Of a stretch of DNA of 18,445 nt, positions 1 to 7,994 are shown piece after piece (within the stretch, counting starts at the first letter, position 1; every line of letters begins with the position of its first letter). The stretch is from contig JAJYNP010000263.1 of NCBI GenBank assembly GCA_021786265.1, forward strand, positions 1 to 18,445. Reading direction: 5' to 3'. Made by a program: the position numbers and the translations under genes. The DNA is from Chloroflexota bacterium (GTDB taxonomy: Bacteria; Chloroflexota; Limnocylindria; Limnocylindrales; CSP1-4). The notes under the pieces are model-generated. The model did no database searches and was not told the origin of the DNA. It saw nothing but the letters and a program-made list of their open reading frames with translations.

Positions 1-2
1 TC

Positions 3-428
3 CGCGCCGTGCTGTGCGCCGGCGGCCTCGCCGGGTACCTGCTCGGGTTCGATCCACGGAGCGCGTCCGACGATACGATCCGCCGTCGCGCCGCGGGTAT
101 CCCCCTCGTCCGCATCACGCCGACCGGCGTCGCCCCCGGCCCGTTCGACCCCGGCGGGCGGGGATGGATCCCGGTCCACCTGGTGGCGGGATGGACGGCA
201 TGGCGCCGGTGGGGGTGCCGAGCCGGCAGGTCCGGATGGTCCCGTGATACGGGCGTCCGTCGTCCGGGTCGCCGGAGGGCTGCGCCCGGTCGTGCCGTCC
301 TGCCTGCGCAGGCCATGCCGCCCGGCGGTGTGCGTAGCAGTCGCCGGCATCTAGCGTGGGACGGGCCCGCGTCGAATGGTGGGTTCCGTGCGTGCCCGGC
401 GGGCGGGACACGCTACAGGGGCACGTGA
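3..428 (+). CDS. Possible 3' end of an unidentified gene (partial)
   Basis: An open frame enters from the left edge and ends in a TGA that overlaps the A of the transporter ATG (TGATG arrangement). For the first ~55 codons almost every third base is G or C and the translation is protein-like, including DDTIRRRAAGIPLVRITPTG, which vaguely recalls an excisionase/AlpA-type helix-turn-helix. That resemblance is weak. From about position 170-240 onward the translation becomes rich in Trp, Arg and Gly and the third-position bias fades, so the frame may be broken or may really end earlier through an indel. No function is assigned. The alternative is that all of 1-427 is an intergenic upstream region. 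Confidence 0.25.
   Translation, partial: RAVLCAGGLAGYLLGFDPRSASDDTIRRRAAGIPLVRITPTGVAPGPFDPGGRGWIPVHLVAGWTAWRRWGCRAGRSGWSRDTGVRRPGRRRAAPGRAVLPAQAMPPGGVRSSRRHLAWDGPASNGGFRACPAGGTRYRGT
352..357 (+). promoter_or_regulatory. Candidate -10 box for the MMPL transporter
   Basis: TAGCGT matches the TAnnnT pattern common in high-GC bacteria and lies about 70 nt before the transporter ATG. No convincing -35 box is visible at 17-18 nt upstream. If the partial upstream frame is a real gene, the transporter could instead be co-transcribed with it. Confidence 0.25.
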
Positions 429-3388
429 TGTTCCAACGGCTGGGCTCGGCTGCATTCCGGTTCCGCTTCCTCATCCTGGCGGTGTGGATCGTCGCGGCCG
501 GAGCGGCACTGCTGCTGGCGCCGTCCCTGGCGCAGGTCGGGTCGACCGACCAGAGCTCGTTCCTCCCTGCGACCACCGAGTCGATCCGTGCCCGCACCCT
601 GCTCGAGCGCGCGTTCCCCAGAGAGGTCTCGGCAGGTTCGGCGACCATCTCGTTCTCGCGCGAGTCCGGCCTGACCGCATCCGATCGCGCCTACATCGCC
701 CGGGTGGCATCCTGGATCGCGGGTCCCCAGGCGCCCGCGGGTCTGCGAGACATCGTGTCCAGCGTCCAGACGCCCGAATCCGACCCGCAGCTCGCCTCGA
801 TGATGCGCAGCCCCGACGGCAAGCTCGAGCTCATGAGCATCAACCTGACGGTGGCCTCGCTGGCCGGTGGCGCCGGCGGTGCGGTGGACGCCCTGCGGGC
901 GCACCTGGCGCAGACGGTGCCGTCAGGGATGCAGGCCCACGTCACCGGCTCGGCGGGGATCAGCCTCGACTACATGAACGCGGTCGTGAAGGGCACCGAC
1001 AGCACGCTGCTGGTCACGATCGTGCTGGTCGTGGTGATTCTCCTGCTCGTCTACCGGGCGCCGCTGGCGGCCCTCGTGCCGCTGGCGACCATCGGGGTGG
1101 CGTACCTGGTGTCGCGCGGAGTGCTGGGGTACCTGGCCAACGCGGGCTGGAAGATCTCCTCGCTGCTCGACACGTTCGTGGTGGTGCTGGTCTTCGGCGT
1201 CGGCACCGACTACACGATCTTCCTGATCTCGCGCTTCCGGGAAGAGGTGAGCCGCGGCGACTGGCATGCGGCGTCGCGGGCGACCGTGAAACGGATCGGG
1301 GCCGTCATCACGGCCAGCGCGGCGACGGTCATCGTGGGGCTCGGCTCGATGGCGTTCGGCCAGTTCGGGATGATCCAGACGACCGGTCCGGCGCTGGCCA
1401 TCACCATCTTCGTGACGCTGCTCGCCGGGCTCACCTTCACGCCGGCGCTGCTCGGCATCTTCGGGCACTACCTCTTCTGGCCGCTACATGAACGCGACGA
1501 ATCCACCGTCAACCCGCGCGGCTTCTTCGCGCGCCTGGCCGCCGGCGTGTCGCGTCGGCCGGCCGTCGTGGGCGCGGTGCTGCTCGTCGCGCTGCTCGTG
1601 CCGGTGGCCGGGATTCCGGCCATGCGCACGAACTTCGACGCGCTCACCGACCTGCCGCGCACCTCGGATGCGCGGACCGGGTTCGACCTCGTCGCGCAGC
1701 ATCTCGGCAGGGGCAGGATCATGCCGGTCAACGGCGTGATCGAGGCGGGCACCGGGACGGACCTGCTCGCGCCCGCGTCGCTCGCCCGGCTCCGTGACGT
1801 CACCCAGGCGCTGGCGAAGACGCCGGGCGTGCAGAGCGTCACGAGCCTGGTCGCGCCAACCGGGAACGGGAGCGTGCCCGACGCGTTCGTCCCGTCCCGG
1901 CAGCTCGAGTCGATGGCCTCCGGGTTCGCGTCCTCCGGCGGCGGCCCGCAGGCGCTCCTCGATCCGAAGGTGGCCACGGCGCTTCGATCGGCGGCCGACT
2001 ACGTGGGCGCGCTCGCGGCGCCGTTCCCGAACATCGCGTCCTCGGCAGCGTACGCGGCGGCGCAGTCGGACCTCGGCACCGCCCCCGGTCTGATCGTGCA
2101 GCTCCGGGAGAGTGCCCGTGTCTCCACGCAACTCCGTTCGCTTGGCGCCGCGCTGCAGGCGCCGGCCGCGCCAGGTACCGATCCGAGGGCCGCGCTGCAG
2201 ACGGTCGGCGCGTATCTGCAGGAACTGGTCGCGGCCTACCCGACAAGTGCGAGCGTGCCGGCGTTCACGCGGGCACGGTCCGACCTCGCGGCGCTCCAGC
2301 AAGCTCCCACGGCGGCGGCGGTGGGAGATCTCGCGACGGCCCTGGGCTCGCTGGCCGTGACGTTCGACGCGCAGCCGAACGCCGTGCTCTTCCCCACGAG
2401 CCTGCCGGCCAGCGCCCGGTCGACCGCGCTGGAGGGCCAGATCGCGGCCGTCTTCGGCCGGCTCCCCGGCGACCTGCGTGCCCTCGCCCAGCGGTACACC
2501 GCGCTCCCGGACGACCTGTTCATCCCCACCATGCTCGGCGGTGAGAGCGGGACACAGGTGCAGTCTGCCGTGTCCGCCTACCTCTCGAGCAGCGGGACGG
2601 CCACGCGGCTCTTCATCATCACCAGCGAAGACCCGTACTCCACCGCCGCGTTCGACACGGTCCGGCGGGCGAGGGCCGTGCTCGACCCGGCCGCCCGGCA
2701 GTTCGGCGACGAGGCGCAGGCATACGTCGGCGGTCCCACCGCCGAGCTGGCGGACACGCAGACGGCGCTCGACACGGACTTCCAGCACGTGGCCGTCATC
2801 ACGGTCCTGGGCGTGCTCCTGGTGCTGGTCCTGCTGCTGCGGGCGATCGTGGCACCCATCTACCTGGTGCTCACGGTCCTGCTCTCGTACCTCAGCACCC
2901 TGGGGCTCACCTCGTGGCTCTACCAGTCGGTCTTCGGCCAGCCGGGCGTCAACTTCTTCCTGCCGCTGATGGTGTTCGTGCTGCTGGTGGCGCTCGGCTC
3001 CGACTACAACATCTTCCTGATGAGCCGCGTCCGCGAGGAGAGCGAGCACCGGCCGATCCGCGAAGGGATACGCCTCGCGTCCGGCCGGACCGGCGCGGTC
3101 ATCACGTCCGCCGGGCTCATCCTGGCGGGCACGTTCGGGTCGATGGCCAGCGCGCCGCTTGTGGTGCTGTTCCAGATCGGGGTGGCGGTGGCGGTGGGCG
3201 TCCTGATCGACACCTTCCTCGTGCGCTCGATCCTGGTGCCGGCGGTGACCACGCTGGTCGGCGACCGGGCGTGGTGGCCGTCCCGGGTGCGCCACGTCCC
3301 GGCCTCGGACCAGCCCGAAGCCTCGGACCAGCCCGCCCCCGCGCCGGACCAGCACCCGGCGGGCAGTGGCCGGGAGCCGGCGAAGTAG
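428..3388 (+). CDS. MMPL/RND-superfamily transporter
   Basis: A 986-residue inner-membrane protein of the MMPL (RND-like) family. Members export lipids, siderophores or hydrophobic compounds using the proton gradient; the substrate here cannot be told from sequence. The usual twofold architecture is visible. A first membrane helix near residues 12-33 is followed by an extracytoplasmic domain of ~160 residues and a helix bundle with the signature GTDYTIFLISR (Asp at 261). The second half has a long Ala-rich extracytoplasmic insert (~residues 420-790) and a second bundle with the matching GSDYNIFLMSR (Asp at 859). These two Asp-Tyr motifs are the family's proton-relay region. The C-terminus is a short Pro-rich tail with a repeated ASDQP. 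ATG 428 is chosen because AGGGG sits 6 nt upstream (417-421); an in-frame GTG at 425 is too close to it. The gene stands alone and converges on leuD. Confidence 0.93.
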   Translation: MFQRLGSAAFRFRFLILAVWIVAAGAALLLAPSLAQVGSTDQSSFLPATTESIRARTLLERAFPREVSAGSATISFSRESGLTASDRAYIARVASWIAGPQAPAGLRDIVSSVQTPESDPQLASMMRSPDGKLELMSINLTVASLAGGAGGAVDALRAHLAQTVPSGMQAHVTGSAGISLDYMNAVVKGTDSTLLVTIVLVVVILLLVYRAPLAALVPLATIGVAYLVSRGVLGYLANAGWKISSLLDTFVVVLVFGVGTDYTIFLISRFREEVSRGDWHAASRATVKRIGAVITASAATVIVGLGSMAFGQFGMIQTTGPALAITIFVTLLAGLTFTPALLGIFGHYLFWPLHERDESTVNPRGFFARLAAGVSRRPAVVGAVLLVALLVPVAGIPAMRTNFDALTDLPRTSDARTGFDLVAQHLGRGRIMPVNGVIEAGTGTDLLAPASLARLRDVTQALAKTPGVQSVTSLVAPTGNGSVPDAFVPSRQLESMASGFASSGGGPQALLDPKVATALRSAADYVGALAAPFPNIASSAAYAAAQSDLGTAPGLIVQLRESARVSTQLRSLGAALQAPAAPGTDPRAALQTVGAYLQELVAAYPTSASVPAFTRARSDLAALQQAPTAAAVGDLATALGSLAVTFDAQPNAVLFPTSLPASARSTALEGQIAAVFGRLPGDLRALAQRYTALPDDLFIPTMLGGESGTQVQSAVSAYLSSSGTATRLFIITSEDPYSTAAFDTVRRARAVLDPAARQFGDEAQAYVGGPTAELADTQTALDTDFQHVAVITVLGVLLVLVLLLRAIVAPIYLVLTVLLSYLSTLGLTSWLYQSVFGQPGVNFFLPLMVFVLLVALGSDYNIFLMSRVREESEHRPIREGIRLASGRTGAVITSAGLILAGTFGSMASAPLVVLFQIGVAVAVGVLIDTFLVRSILVPAVTTLVGDRAWWPSRVRHVPASDQPEASDQPAPAPDQHPAGSGREPAK

Positions 3389-3447
3389 CCGCGGCCACGG
3401 CACGGGGTCTTCCGTGTCGCGACCGGGAACCCACGGTCGACGGTGGC

Positions 3448-3607
3448 ACGCGCGGCGGGATCAGTGCCCGGCTTTCCGCCGGTCTCTACCCGGGGGAACG
3501 CGCGGCGGGATCAGTGCCCGGCTTTCCGCCGGTCTCTACCCGGGGGAACGCGCGACGGGATCAGTGCCCGGCTTTCCGCCGGTCTCTACCCGGGGGAACG
3601 CGCGACG
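3448..3607. repeat. 50-bp tandem direct repeat, three copies plus a partial fourth
   Basis: Three head-to-tail 50-bp units begin at 3448, 3498 and 3548, followed by the first ~10 bp of a fourth at 3598. Copies 1 and 2 are identical; copy 3 differs by one G-to-A change at 3555. Each unit contains a small inverted repeat, CCGGC-TTTCC-GCCGG (5-bp stem, 5-nt loop). There are no spacers, so this is not a CRISPR. The unit length is not a multiple of three, so each copy is read in a different frame, which argues against coding. It lies just downstream of the MMPL gene in a convergent intergenic region. Confidence 0.95.
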
Positions 3608-3767
3608 CGTCCGCGTCGCCGCCTTCTCATCAGGGGAGCAGGTGGCGGCACCAACCCCGCCTGCCGGCTTCCCCCAGCGGGAATTCGAGCGTGGCTGGGA
3701 CCCCACGCGCCCAGTTCGTCTCCTGACGACCCGTCTCTCGTTCCCCGGAGTTGCAGATGGCGGAATC
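3608..3767. other. Unassigned spacer between the two repeat arrays
   Basis: This stretch sits between the 50-bp repeats and the 15-mer array. I see no gene, tRNA or clear intrinsic terminator in it. It is part of the 700-bp convergent gap between the transporter stop (3388) and the leuD stop (4089). Confidence 0.6.
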
Positions 3768-4081
3768 GTGATTGGTGCGGCCGTGATTGGCGCGGCCGGG
3801 CCGACGCGCAGGGTGCGGCCGTGATTGGTGCGGCCGTGATTGGCGCGGCCGTGATTGGCGCGGCCGTGATTGGCGCGGCCGTGATTGGCGCGGCCGGGCC
3901 GACGCGCAGGGTGCGGCCGTGATTGGCGCGGCCGTGATTGGCGCGGCCGTGATTGGCGCGGCCGGGCCGACGCGCAGGGTGCGGCCGTGATTGGCGCGGC
4001 CGTGATTGGTGCGGCCGTGATTGGCGCGGCCGGGCCGACGCGCAGGGTGCGGCCAGGCCGACGCGCATGGCGCGGGGTGCC
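3768..4081. repeat. Nested 15-bp / 23-bp tandem repeat array
   Basis: The array contains thirteen 15-bp units, gtgattggYgcggcc (Y = C in ten, T in the copies at 3768, 3821 and 4002). They fall in blocks of 2, 5, 3 and 3. Each block is followed by an identical 23-bp unit starting gggccgacgcgcaggg (at 3798, 3896, 3964 and 4032); a diverged fifth copy starts at 4055. Consecutive units share GGCC. As plus-strand RNA, GGCCGUG-AUUGG-CGCGGCC can fold into a 7-bp stem with one G-U pair. The G-U becomes C-A on the other strand, so the fold favours plus-strand RNA. The 23-mers break the reading frame and no protein is supported. The array ends a few bases before the leuD stop. Confidence 0.95.
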
Positions 4082-4088
4082 CCGCGGT

Positions 4089-4724
4089 CTACGCCAGCGT
4101 GTTCACTCTCGCCGGGTGGCCCGCCTCCCACGCCTCGATCGCCGGGAGCCGGCCGAGCACGTAGCCGATCTCGTCGGTGCCCTCCAGCAGCATCTTCCGG
4201 GCGAACGGGTCGATCTCGAAGGCGAACGTGTCGCCGACGGCCCGGTTGGCTCGGCCCCCGCCCGCCCGCACCTCCTGCGCCCCCAGGTCGACCGTCAGCT
4301 CGACGTCCGGGTCGGCCGCCACCAGGTCGAAGAGCGCTGCATGCCGCTCGGGCGACACCACGATCGGCAGCAGCCCGTTCTTGAGGGAGTTCGCGCGGAA
4401 GATGTCGGCGAAGCCCGTCGAGATCACGGCCCGGATCCCCCACGACAGCAGTGCCCACGGCGCGTGCTCGCGCGACGAACCGGGACCGAAGTTGGCGCCG
4501 GCGAGCAGGATCCGGCGCCCCTGCATCTCGGGCCGGTCGAGCACGAATCGCGGCTCGCGGAGTTCGCCGGCTGCGGTGAAGCGCCAGTCGTGGAACAGGC
4601 CCTCGGAGAGGCCCGACTTCTCGGTCGTCTTGAGGTAGCGCGCCGGGATGATCTGGTCGGTATCGATATTCTCGGCCGGCAGCGGCACGACGCGGCTGGT
4701 GAAGACGGTGACGGGCTCGGGCAT
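4089..4724 (-). CDS. leuD: 3-isopropylmalate dehydratase small subunit
   Basis: A 211-residue small subunit of isopropylmalate isomerase. With LeuC it interconverts 2- and 3-isopropylmalate in leucine synthesis and, in CimA-containing bacteria, isomerises citramalate for isoleucine. Visible family motifs are NIDTDQIIPARYL near the N-terminus, GANFGPGSSREHAPWAL (swivel-domain active-site loop) and the following FADIFRANSLKNGLLPI. The length is slightly above the usual ~190-200 for bacterial LeuD. The ATG start is supported by GGAGG 8 nt upstream and by the homologous N-terminus beginning immediately after it. It lies 104 nt downstream of leuC on the same strand and was probably co-transcribed with it. 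A near-copy of its ribosome-binding region lies inside that gap. The 3' end abuts the repeat array; no intrinsic terminator is evident. Confidence 0.96.
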   Translation of the reverse strand: MPEPVTVFTSRVVPLPAENIDTDQIIPARYLKTTEKSGLSEGLFHDWRFTAAGELREPRFVLDRPEMQGRRILLAGANFGPGSSREHAPWALLSWGIRAVISTGFADIFRANSLKNGLLPIVVSPERHAALFDLVAADPDVELTVDLGAQEVRAGGGRANRAVGDTFAFEIDPFARKMLLEGTDEIGYVLGRLPAIEAWEAGHPARVNTLA

Positions 4725-4805
4725 CTCAGCGGCCTCCGACGACGGCGTCCGGGCCGACGAGGCCGGACCGGGCGGATACGGGCTGGGGGATCTCAGCGGC
4801 CTCCG
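4711..4805 (-). repeat. Duplicated leuD translation-initiation region
   Basis: Two direct copies of a 28-nt segment lie 67 nt apart, at 4711-4738 and 4778-4805, identical at 26 of 28 positions. The copy nearer leuD carries the Shine-Dalgarno GGAGG and the ATG start. In the upstream copy the same site reads ATC, so it lacks that start codon. The arrangement looks like a partial duplication of the leuD start region within the leuC-leuD gap. Confidence 0.85.
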
Positions 4806-4828
4806 GCACCGCAGCGCACGCGGCCACG

Positions 4829-6283
4829 TCAGCGGCTCTCGACGGCGACAGGATCGCGGTCGACCAGCGGACGCGGGTCGGCGACCGCGCCGGCGATCGC
4901 GCTCGCCGCCGCCGTGAGCGGCGAGGCGAGGAACGTGCGCCCCCCGGTTCCCTGCCGCCCCTCGAAGTTGCGGTTGCTCGTGCTGATCGCGTACTGGCCC
5001 GGCTCCAGCTGGTCGCCGTTCATCGCGATGCACATCGAGCAACCCGACTCGCGCCATTCGCCGCCTGCGGCCCGGAAGACGTCGTCGAGCCCCTCCCGCT
5101 CGGCCTGTGCCTTGACCTGCTGCGAGCCGGGCACCACCAGGAGCCGGGTGCCCTGCGCGACACGGCGCCCGCGGAGCAGCGCTGCGGCCTGGCGGAGGTC
5201 GCCGATCCGGCTGTTGGTGCACGAGCCCAGGAACACGACATCGACCCTGCGACCTGCGATCGGCTCGCCGGGGGTGAGGTCCATGTACGCCAGCGCCTTG
5301 TCGAGCGCGCGGCGCCCGGCCTCGTCACGTGCATCGTCGGGAGAGGGGACACGGCCCGTGACCGGCACGCCCATGCCGGGGTTGGTGCCGTACGTCACCA
5401 TCGGCTCCAGCGCCGACGCGTCGAGCGTGATGCTCCGGTCGTATGCGGCACCGGGGTCGGAGGGGAGGGCCCGCCAGCGCTCCACCGCGGCGTCCCACGC
5501 CGCACCCTGGGGCGCGTGCCGGCGGCCGTGGAGGTACTCGAAGGTCGTGTCGTCCGGCGCGACCAGGCCCGCCCGCGCGCCGCCCTCGATGGACATGTTG
5601 CAGATCGTCATCCGCTGTTCCATGCCCAGCGCCCGGATGGCCTCGCCGGTGTACTCGAAGACATGCCCCGTGCCGCCGCCCACCCCGATACGGGCGATCA
5701 GCGCGAGGATGATGTCCTTGGCCGATACGCCTGGCCCGAGCCGCCCGTCGACCCGAACCTCGCAGGTCTTCGGCCGCCGCTGCAGCAGGCACTGGGTGGC
5801 GAGGACCATCTCGACCTCGGTGGTCCCGATGCCGAACGCGAGCGCGCCGAGCGCGCCATGAGTGGCCGTGTGCGAGTCGCCGCAGACGATGGTCATGCCC
5901 GGCTGGCTCAGCCCCAGCTCGGGGCCGATGACGTGGACGATTCCCTGCGTCTCGGAGCCCACGCCATGCAGCGGGATGCCGGACTCGCGGCAGTTGCGCT
6001 CGAGCTGTGCGACCTGGAACGCAGCCTGCTCGTCGACCATGGGGAGCGCGCGGCTGCCCGCCGGGAGGGTCGGAATGGAGTGGTCCTCCGTGGCCACGGT
6101 CCGCTCGGGGTGCCGGACCGGGATGCCGCGGGCGCGCAGCCCGGTGAACGCCTGCGGGCTGGTCACCTCGTGGACGAGGTGCAGGTCGATCGCGAGGACG
6201 GCTGGAGCGCCCTCCTCCTGAAGGACGACATGCTCGTCCCAGATCTTCTCGACCAGGGTGCGCGGGCGGACTGTCTCGGCCAT
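4829..6283 (-). CDS. leuC: 3-isopropylmalate dehydratase large subunit
   Basis: A 484-residue aconitase-family catalytic subunit of isopropylmalate isomerase, acting with LeuD in the cytoplasm. The start follows the family pattern, with [12 protein letters not shown] beginning at about residue 9. Further motifs are the [19 protein letters not shown] block and three [4Fe-4S] ligand cysteines: Cys355 in GSCTNSRIG, and Cys415 and Cys418 in CSMCIAMN. All three are intact, so the enzyme should be functional. Length agrees with bacterial LeuC (~465-485). ATG 6283 is preferred; an in-frame GTG lies directly before it and the Shine-Dalgarno is weak. It is 79 nt downstream of the MFS gene on the same strand and 104 nt upstream of leuD. 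No leader peptide or terminator-type attenuator like that of ilvB is visible before it. Confidence 0.96.
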   Translation of the reverse strand: MAETVRPRTLVEKIWDEHVVLQEEGAPAVLAIDLHLVHEVTSPQAFTGLRARGIPVRHPERTVATEDHSIPTLPAGSRALPMVDEQAAFQVAQLERNCRESGIPLHGVGSETQGIVHVIGPELGLSQPGMTIVCGDSHTATHGALGALAFGIGTTEVEMVLATQCLLQRRPKTCEVRVDGRLGPGVSAKDIILALIARIGVGGGTGHVFEYTGEAIRALGMEQRMTICNMSIEGGARAGLVAPDDTTFEYLHGRRHAPQGAAWDAAVERWRALPSDPGAAYDRSITLDASALEPMVTYGTNPGMGVPVTGRVPSPDDARDEAGRRALDKALAYMDLTPGEPIAGRRVDVVFLGSCTNSRIGDLRQAAALLRGRRVAQGTRLLVVPGSQQVKAQAEREGLDDVFRAAGGEWRESGCSMCIAMNGDQLEPGQYAISTSNRNFEGRQGTGGRTFLASPLTAAASAIAGAVADPRPLVDRDPVAVESR

Positions 6284-6362
6284 CACTCGAATCTCGTGCG
6301 GGGTTGAGGCGTGCGGGGCAGGGTAGCAGATGATGCGGCGAGATCCGCTGGCCGCTGGGCCG

Positions 6363-7613
6363 TCAGGCGAACGCCCGCATGCGGCTCGCGTGCGTCGCCT
6401 TTGGCACGAGGATCGTTGCTGCCGCGGAGACGAGGGCCGCGCCGGCGAGGACGGCAAACGCGAACCCGAGCCGGCCGTAGTCCCCGCCGGTCAGGGCACC
6501 CGCCGCCAGGGGTCCCACCGCGCCGCCGGCCGTCGACCCGATCCCCCACACCAGCGCGTTGGCCAGCGACGACTCCCCCCGCGGGACGTAGTCGCCCACC
6601 ATCGAGAGGAGGAGCGGGAAGCCGCTGAACACGAAGAACCCGAAGGCGAACAGCCACGCCTCCCCGACCCACCCGGACCCGAGCCACAGGTACCCGATGG
6701 TCGTGACCGCCGCGCCCGACGAGCTGAGGGCGAGGACGGCTCGCTTGTCGAACCGGTCCACCAGCAGCCCGAACACCGGCTGCCCGATGATCGCCGCGGC
6801 GTACATGGTGCTGACGGCGAGCCCCAGGTTGCCGCTCACGCCCAGTCCCTTCTGGGTGGCGAGGTAGGTCGGTATCCAGGAGGCGATCCCCTGGGTGGCC
6901 GACGAGCGCAGGAAGGCGACCGCGGTGAGGATCACGATGCCGCGCGTCAGGGTGTCCGATGACCGGGAGGCGCCAGGCGCCGTGCCGCCGGCCCGCGCCG
7001 AGCCGGCCCGAGGCGAGCGCTCCGCGGCGGGCACCCGGACGCCGAGCCAGATCGCCAGGGCGGCGGCGAACCCGACCAGCGCGAACAGCACGATGGAGCC
7101 GTACCCGGCGATGACCGCGGCGGCCACGAAGTAGAGCGACGGGTACAGCGCCCGCCCCAGGCTGCCCATGGCGCCGTTGACCCCCAGCGCCATGCCCATC
7201 GATCGGTCGTGGAAGGTCGTCTGCAGGACCGAGGCACCGAGCGGGTGATAGAAGGAGCTGCCCGACCCCGTCAGAAACGCCGCGAACAGCAGGGCGATCA
7301 CCAGCGCCGTGCCGGTGGTCTCGGCGAGCGCGAGGTAGAAGGCGAGGAGCCCGAGCGACAGGATGCCCAGGCCAAGGCCCATCAGCGAAGCGGGTCGACC
7401 GAGGCGATCCGACAGTCTCCCCACGAAGAGGCTCAGCACCGTGGACGAGGTGTAGAAGACCAGGAAGAGCAGCGTCACCACGCCCGCGGACACGCCGCGG
7501 TGCGAGGCCACGATGGCCGCGATCACCGGGACGAAGAAGACGGTGCCGTCGTTGGTGAAGTGCGCAAGTGAGGTGAGCGCGAGGCTGCGCCGCCTGCCGA
7601 TGGATCTGTCCAT
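6363..7613 (-). CDS. MFS transporter
   Basis: A 416-residue integral membrane protein with about twelve hydrophobic segments, typical of the major facilitator superfamily. The N-terminal [20 protein letters not shown] and the loop [15 protein letters not shown] (MFS motif A, between helices 2 and 3) resemble the fosmidomycin-resistance/YfiS-like drug-efflux branch. A second, weaker motif-A copy, [12 protein letters not shown], starts the C-terminal half. Substrate is unknown. The gene is divergent from the ilv operon and lies 79 nt upstream of leuC on the same strand, so co-transcription with leuCD is plausible; a role in amino or organic acid export would be inference only. No Shine-Dalgarno precedes ATG 7613, but a -10-like GACAAT ends 6 nt before it, suggesting a leaderless mRNA. 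Confidence 0.9.
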   Translation of the reverse strand: MDRSIGRRRSLALTSLAHFTNDGTVFFVPVIAAIVASHRGVSAGVVTLLFLVFYTSSTVLSLFVGRLSDRLGRPASLMGLGLGILSLGLLAFYLALAETTGTALVIALLFAAFLTGSGSSFYHPLGASVLQTTFHDRSMGMALGVNGAMGSLGRALYPSLYFVAAAVIAGYGSIVLFALVGFAAALAIWLGVRVPAAERSPRAGSARAGGTAPGASRSSDTLTRGIVILTAVAFLRSSATQGIASWIPTYLATQKGLGVSGNLGLAVSTMYAAAIIGQPVFGLLVDRFDKRAVLALSSSGAAVTTIGYLWLGSGWVGEAWLFAFGFFVFSGFPLLLSMVGDYVPRGESSLANALVWGIGSTAGGAVGPLAAGALTGGDYGRLGFAFAVLAGAALVSAAATILVPKATHASRMRAFA

Positions 7614-7619
7614 GGCGCC

Positions 7620-7625
7620 ATTGTC
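7620..7625 (-). promoter_or_regulatory. Candidate leaderless-type -10 box for the MFS gene
   Basis: On the minus strand GACAAT is separated by six bases from the ATG at 7613. That is the spacing expected if transcription starts at the A of the start codon. No matching -35 is evident, and no Shine-Dalgarno is present, which fits a leaderless message. Confidence 0.35.
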
Positions 7626-7736
7626 GCGGGCGCACCGGTTTGGCGTGCGCCGGCGCCCCGGCCGTCGATCGCGTGGGCACGTGGAGGCCGGAGTCGTCGG
7701 CACGATTGGCGGCTGCTCGCTCGTCCGATGGGGATG

Positions 7737-7765
7737 TGGACAAGCGCGGCGCGCGCGGGTACACT
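7737..7765 (+). promoter_or_regulatory. Sigma70-type promoter of the ilv-leu operon
   Basis: -35 TGGACA (7737-7742; one mismatch to TTGACA) and -10 TACACT (7760-7765) are separated by exactly 17 bp. Transcription should start near 7772, giving a leader of about 300 nt before ilvB. This is the best promoter match I found in the window. Confidence 0.7.
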
Positions 7766-7793
7766 GCCGGCTCAACCGTACCTGGAGACCCCG

Positions 7794-7994
7794 TTGGGCC
7801 AGACGAACACGAACCGGGACCGCGTCGCCGTCGCCGTGACGGCCGATGGTCGCCGCGTCCCCGTGCGCCTGCCCGACGACTCCATCGTAGAGGTAACGCT
7901 TCTCGGCATCCTCCGGCTCCTCGGCCAGGGGGTGCTCTCCCTTATTAGCGGCTCCCGGCGGGAGCCTGACGGGAGACGGAGCGTGCGCCGCTAG
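7794..7994 (+). CDS. Branched-chain amino acid-rich leader peptide of the ilv operon
   Basis: A 66-residue ORF in the ilvB leader. TTG 7794 is the proposed start because GGAG (7784-7787) lies 6 nt upstream and about 12 nt after the predicted transcription start; in-frame GTG codons at 7836, 7863 and 7932 are alternatives. Codons 7884-7946 encode 13 Ile, Val or Leu out of 21 residues, ending VLSLIS. They include codons that are scarce in this GC-rich DNA (GTA twice, CTT twice, ATT). The Leu-Ile run ends 3 nt before hairpin 7950-7966. The C-terminus is Arg-rich and the TAG stop lies within a second hairpin. The pattern is that of a regulatory leader peptide whose slow translation signals branched-chain aminoacyl-tRNA shortage. 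The N-terminal half (~30 residues) is longer than in classical leaders and could have another role. Confidence 0.6.
   Translation: MGQTNTNRDRVAVAVTADGRRVPVRLPDDSIVEVTLLGILRLLGQGVLSLISGSRREPDGRRSVRR

Noticed and set aside
3389..3418. Intrinsic terminator after the MMPL gene
   Set aside because: A 7-bp hairpin including a G-U pair can be drawn, but there is no T-run.
3448..3607. CRISPR array
   Set aside because: The 50-bp units are directly contiguous with no variable spacers, and there are no cas genes.
3768..4054. Repeat protein made of Val-Ile-Gly-Ala-Ala pentapeptides
   Set aside because: The 15-mers could encode such a repeat, but each 23-mer shifts the frame and there is no supported start or Shine-Dalgarno; the open frames follow from the absence of stops in GC-rich repeats.
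3885..5861. Long plus-strand open frame antisense to leuC and leuD
   Set aside because: leuD and leuC on the minus strand carry all family motifs; the antisense frame is a by-product of high G+C.
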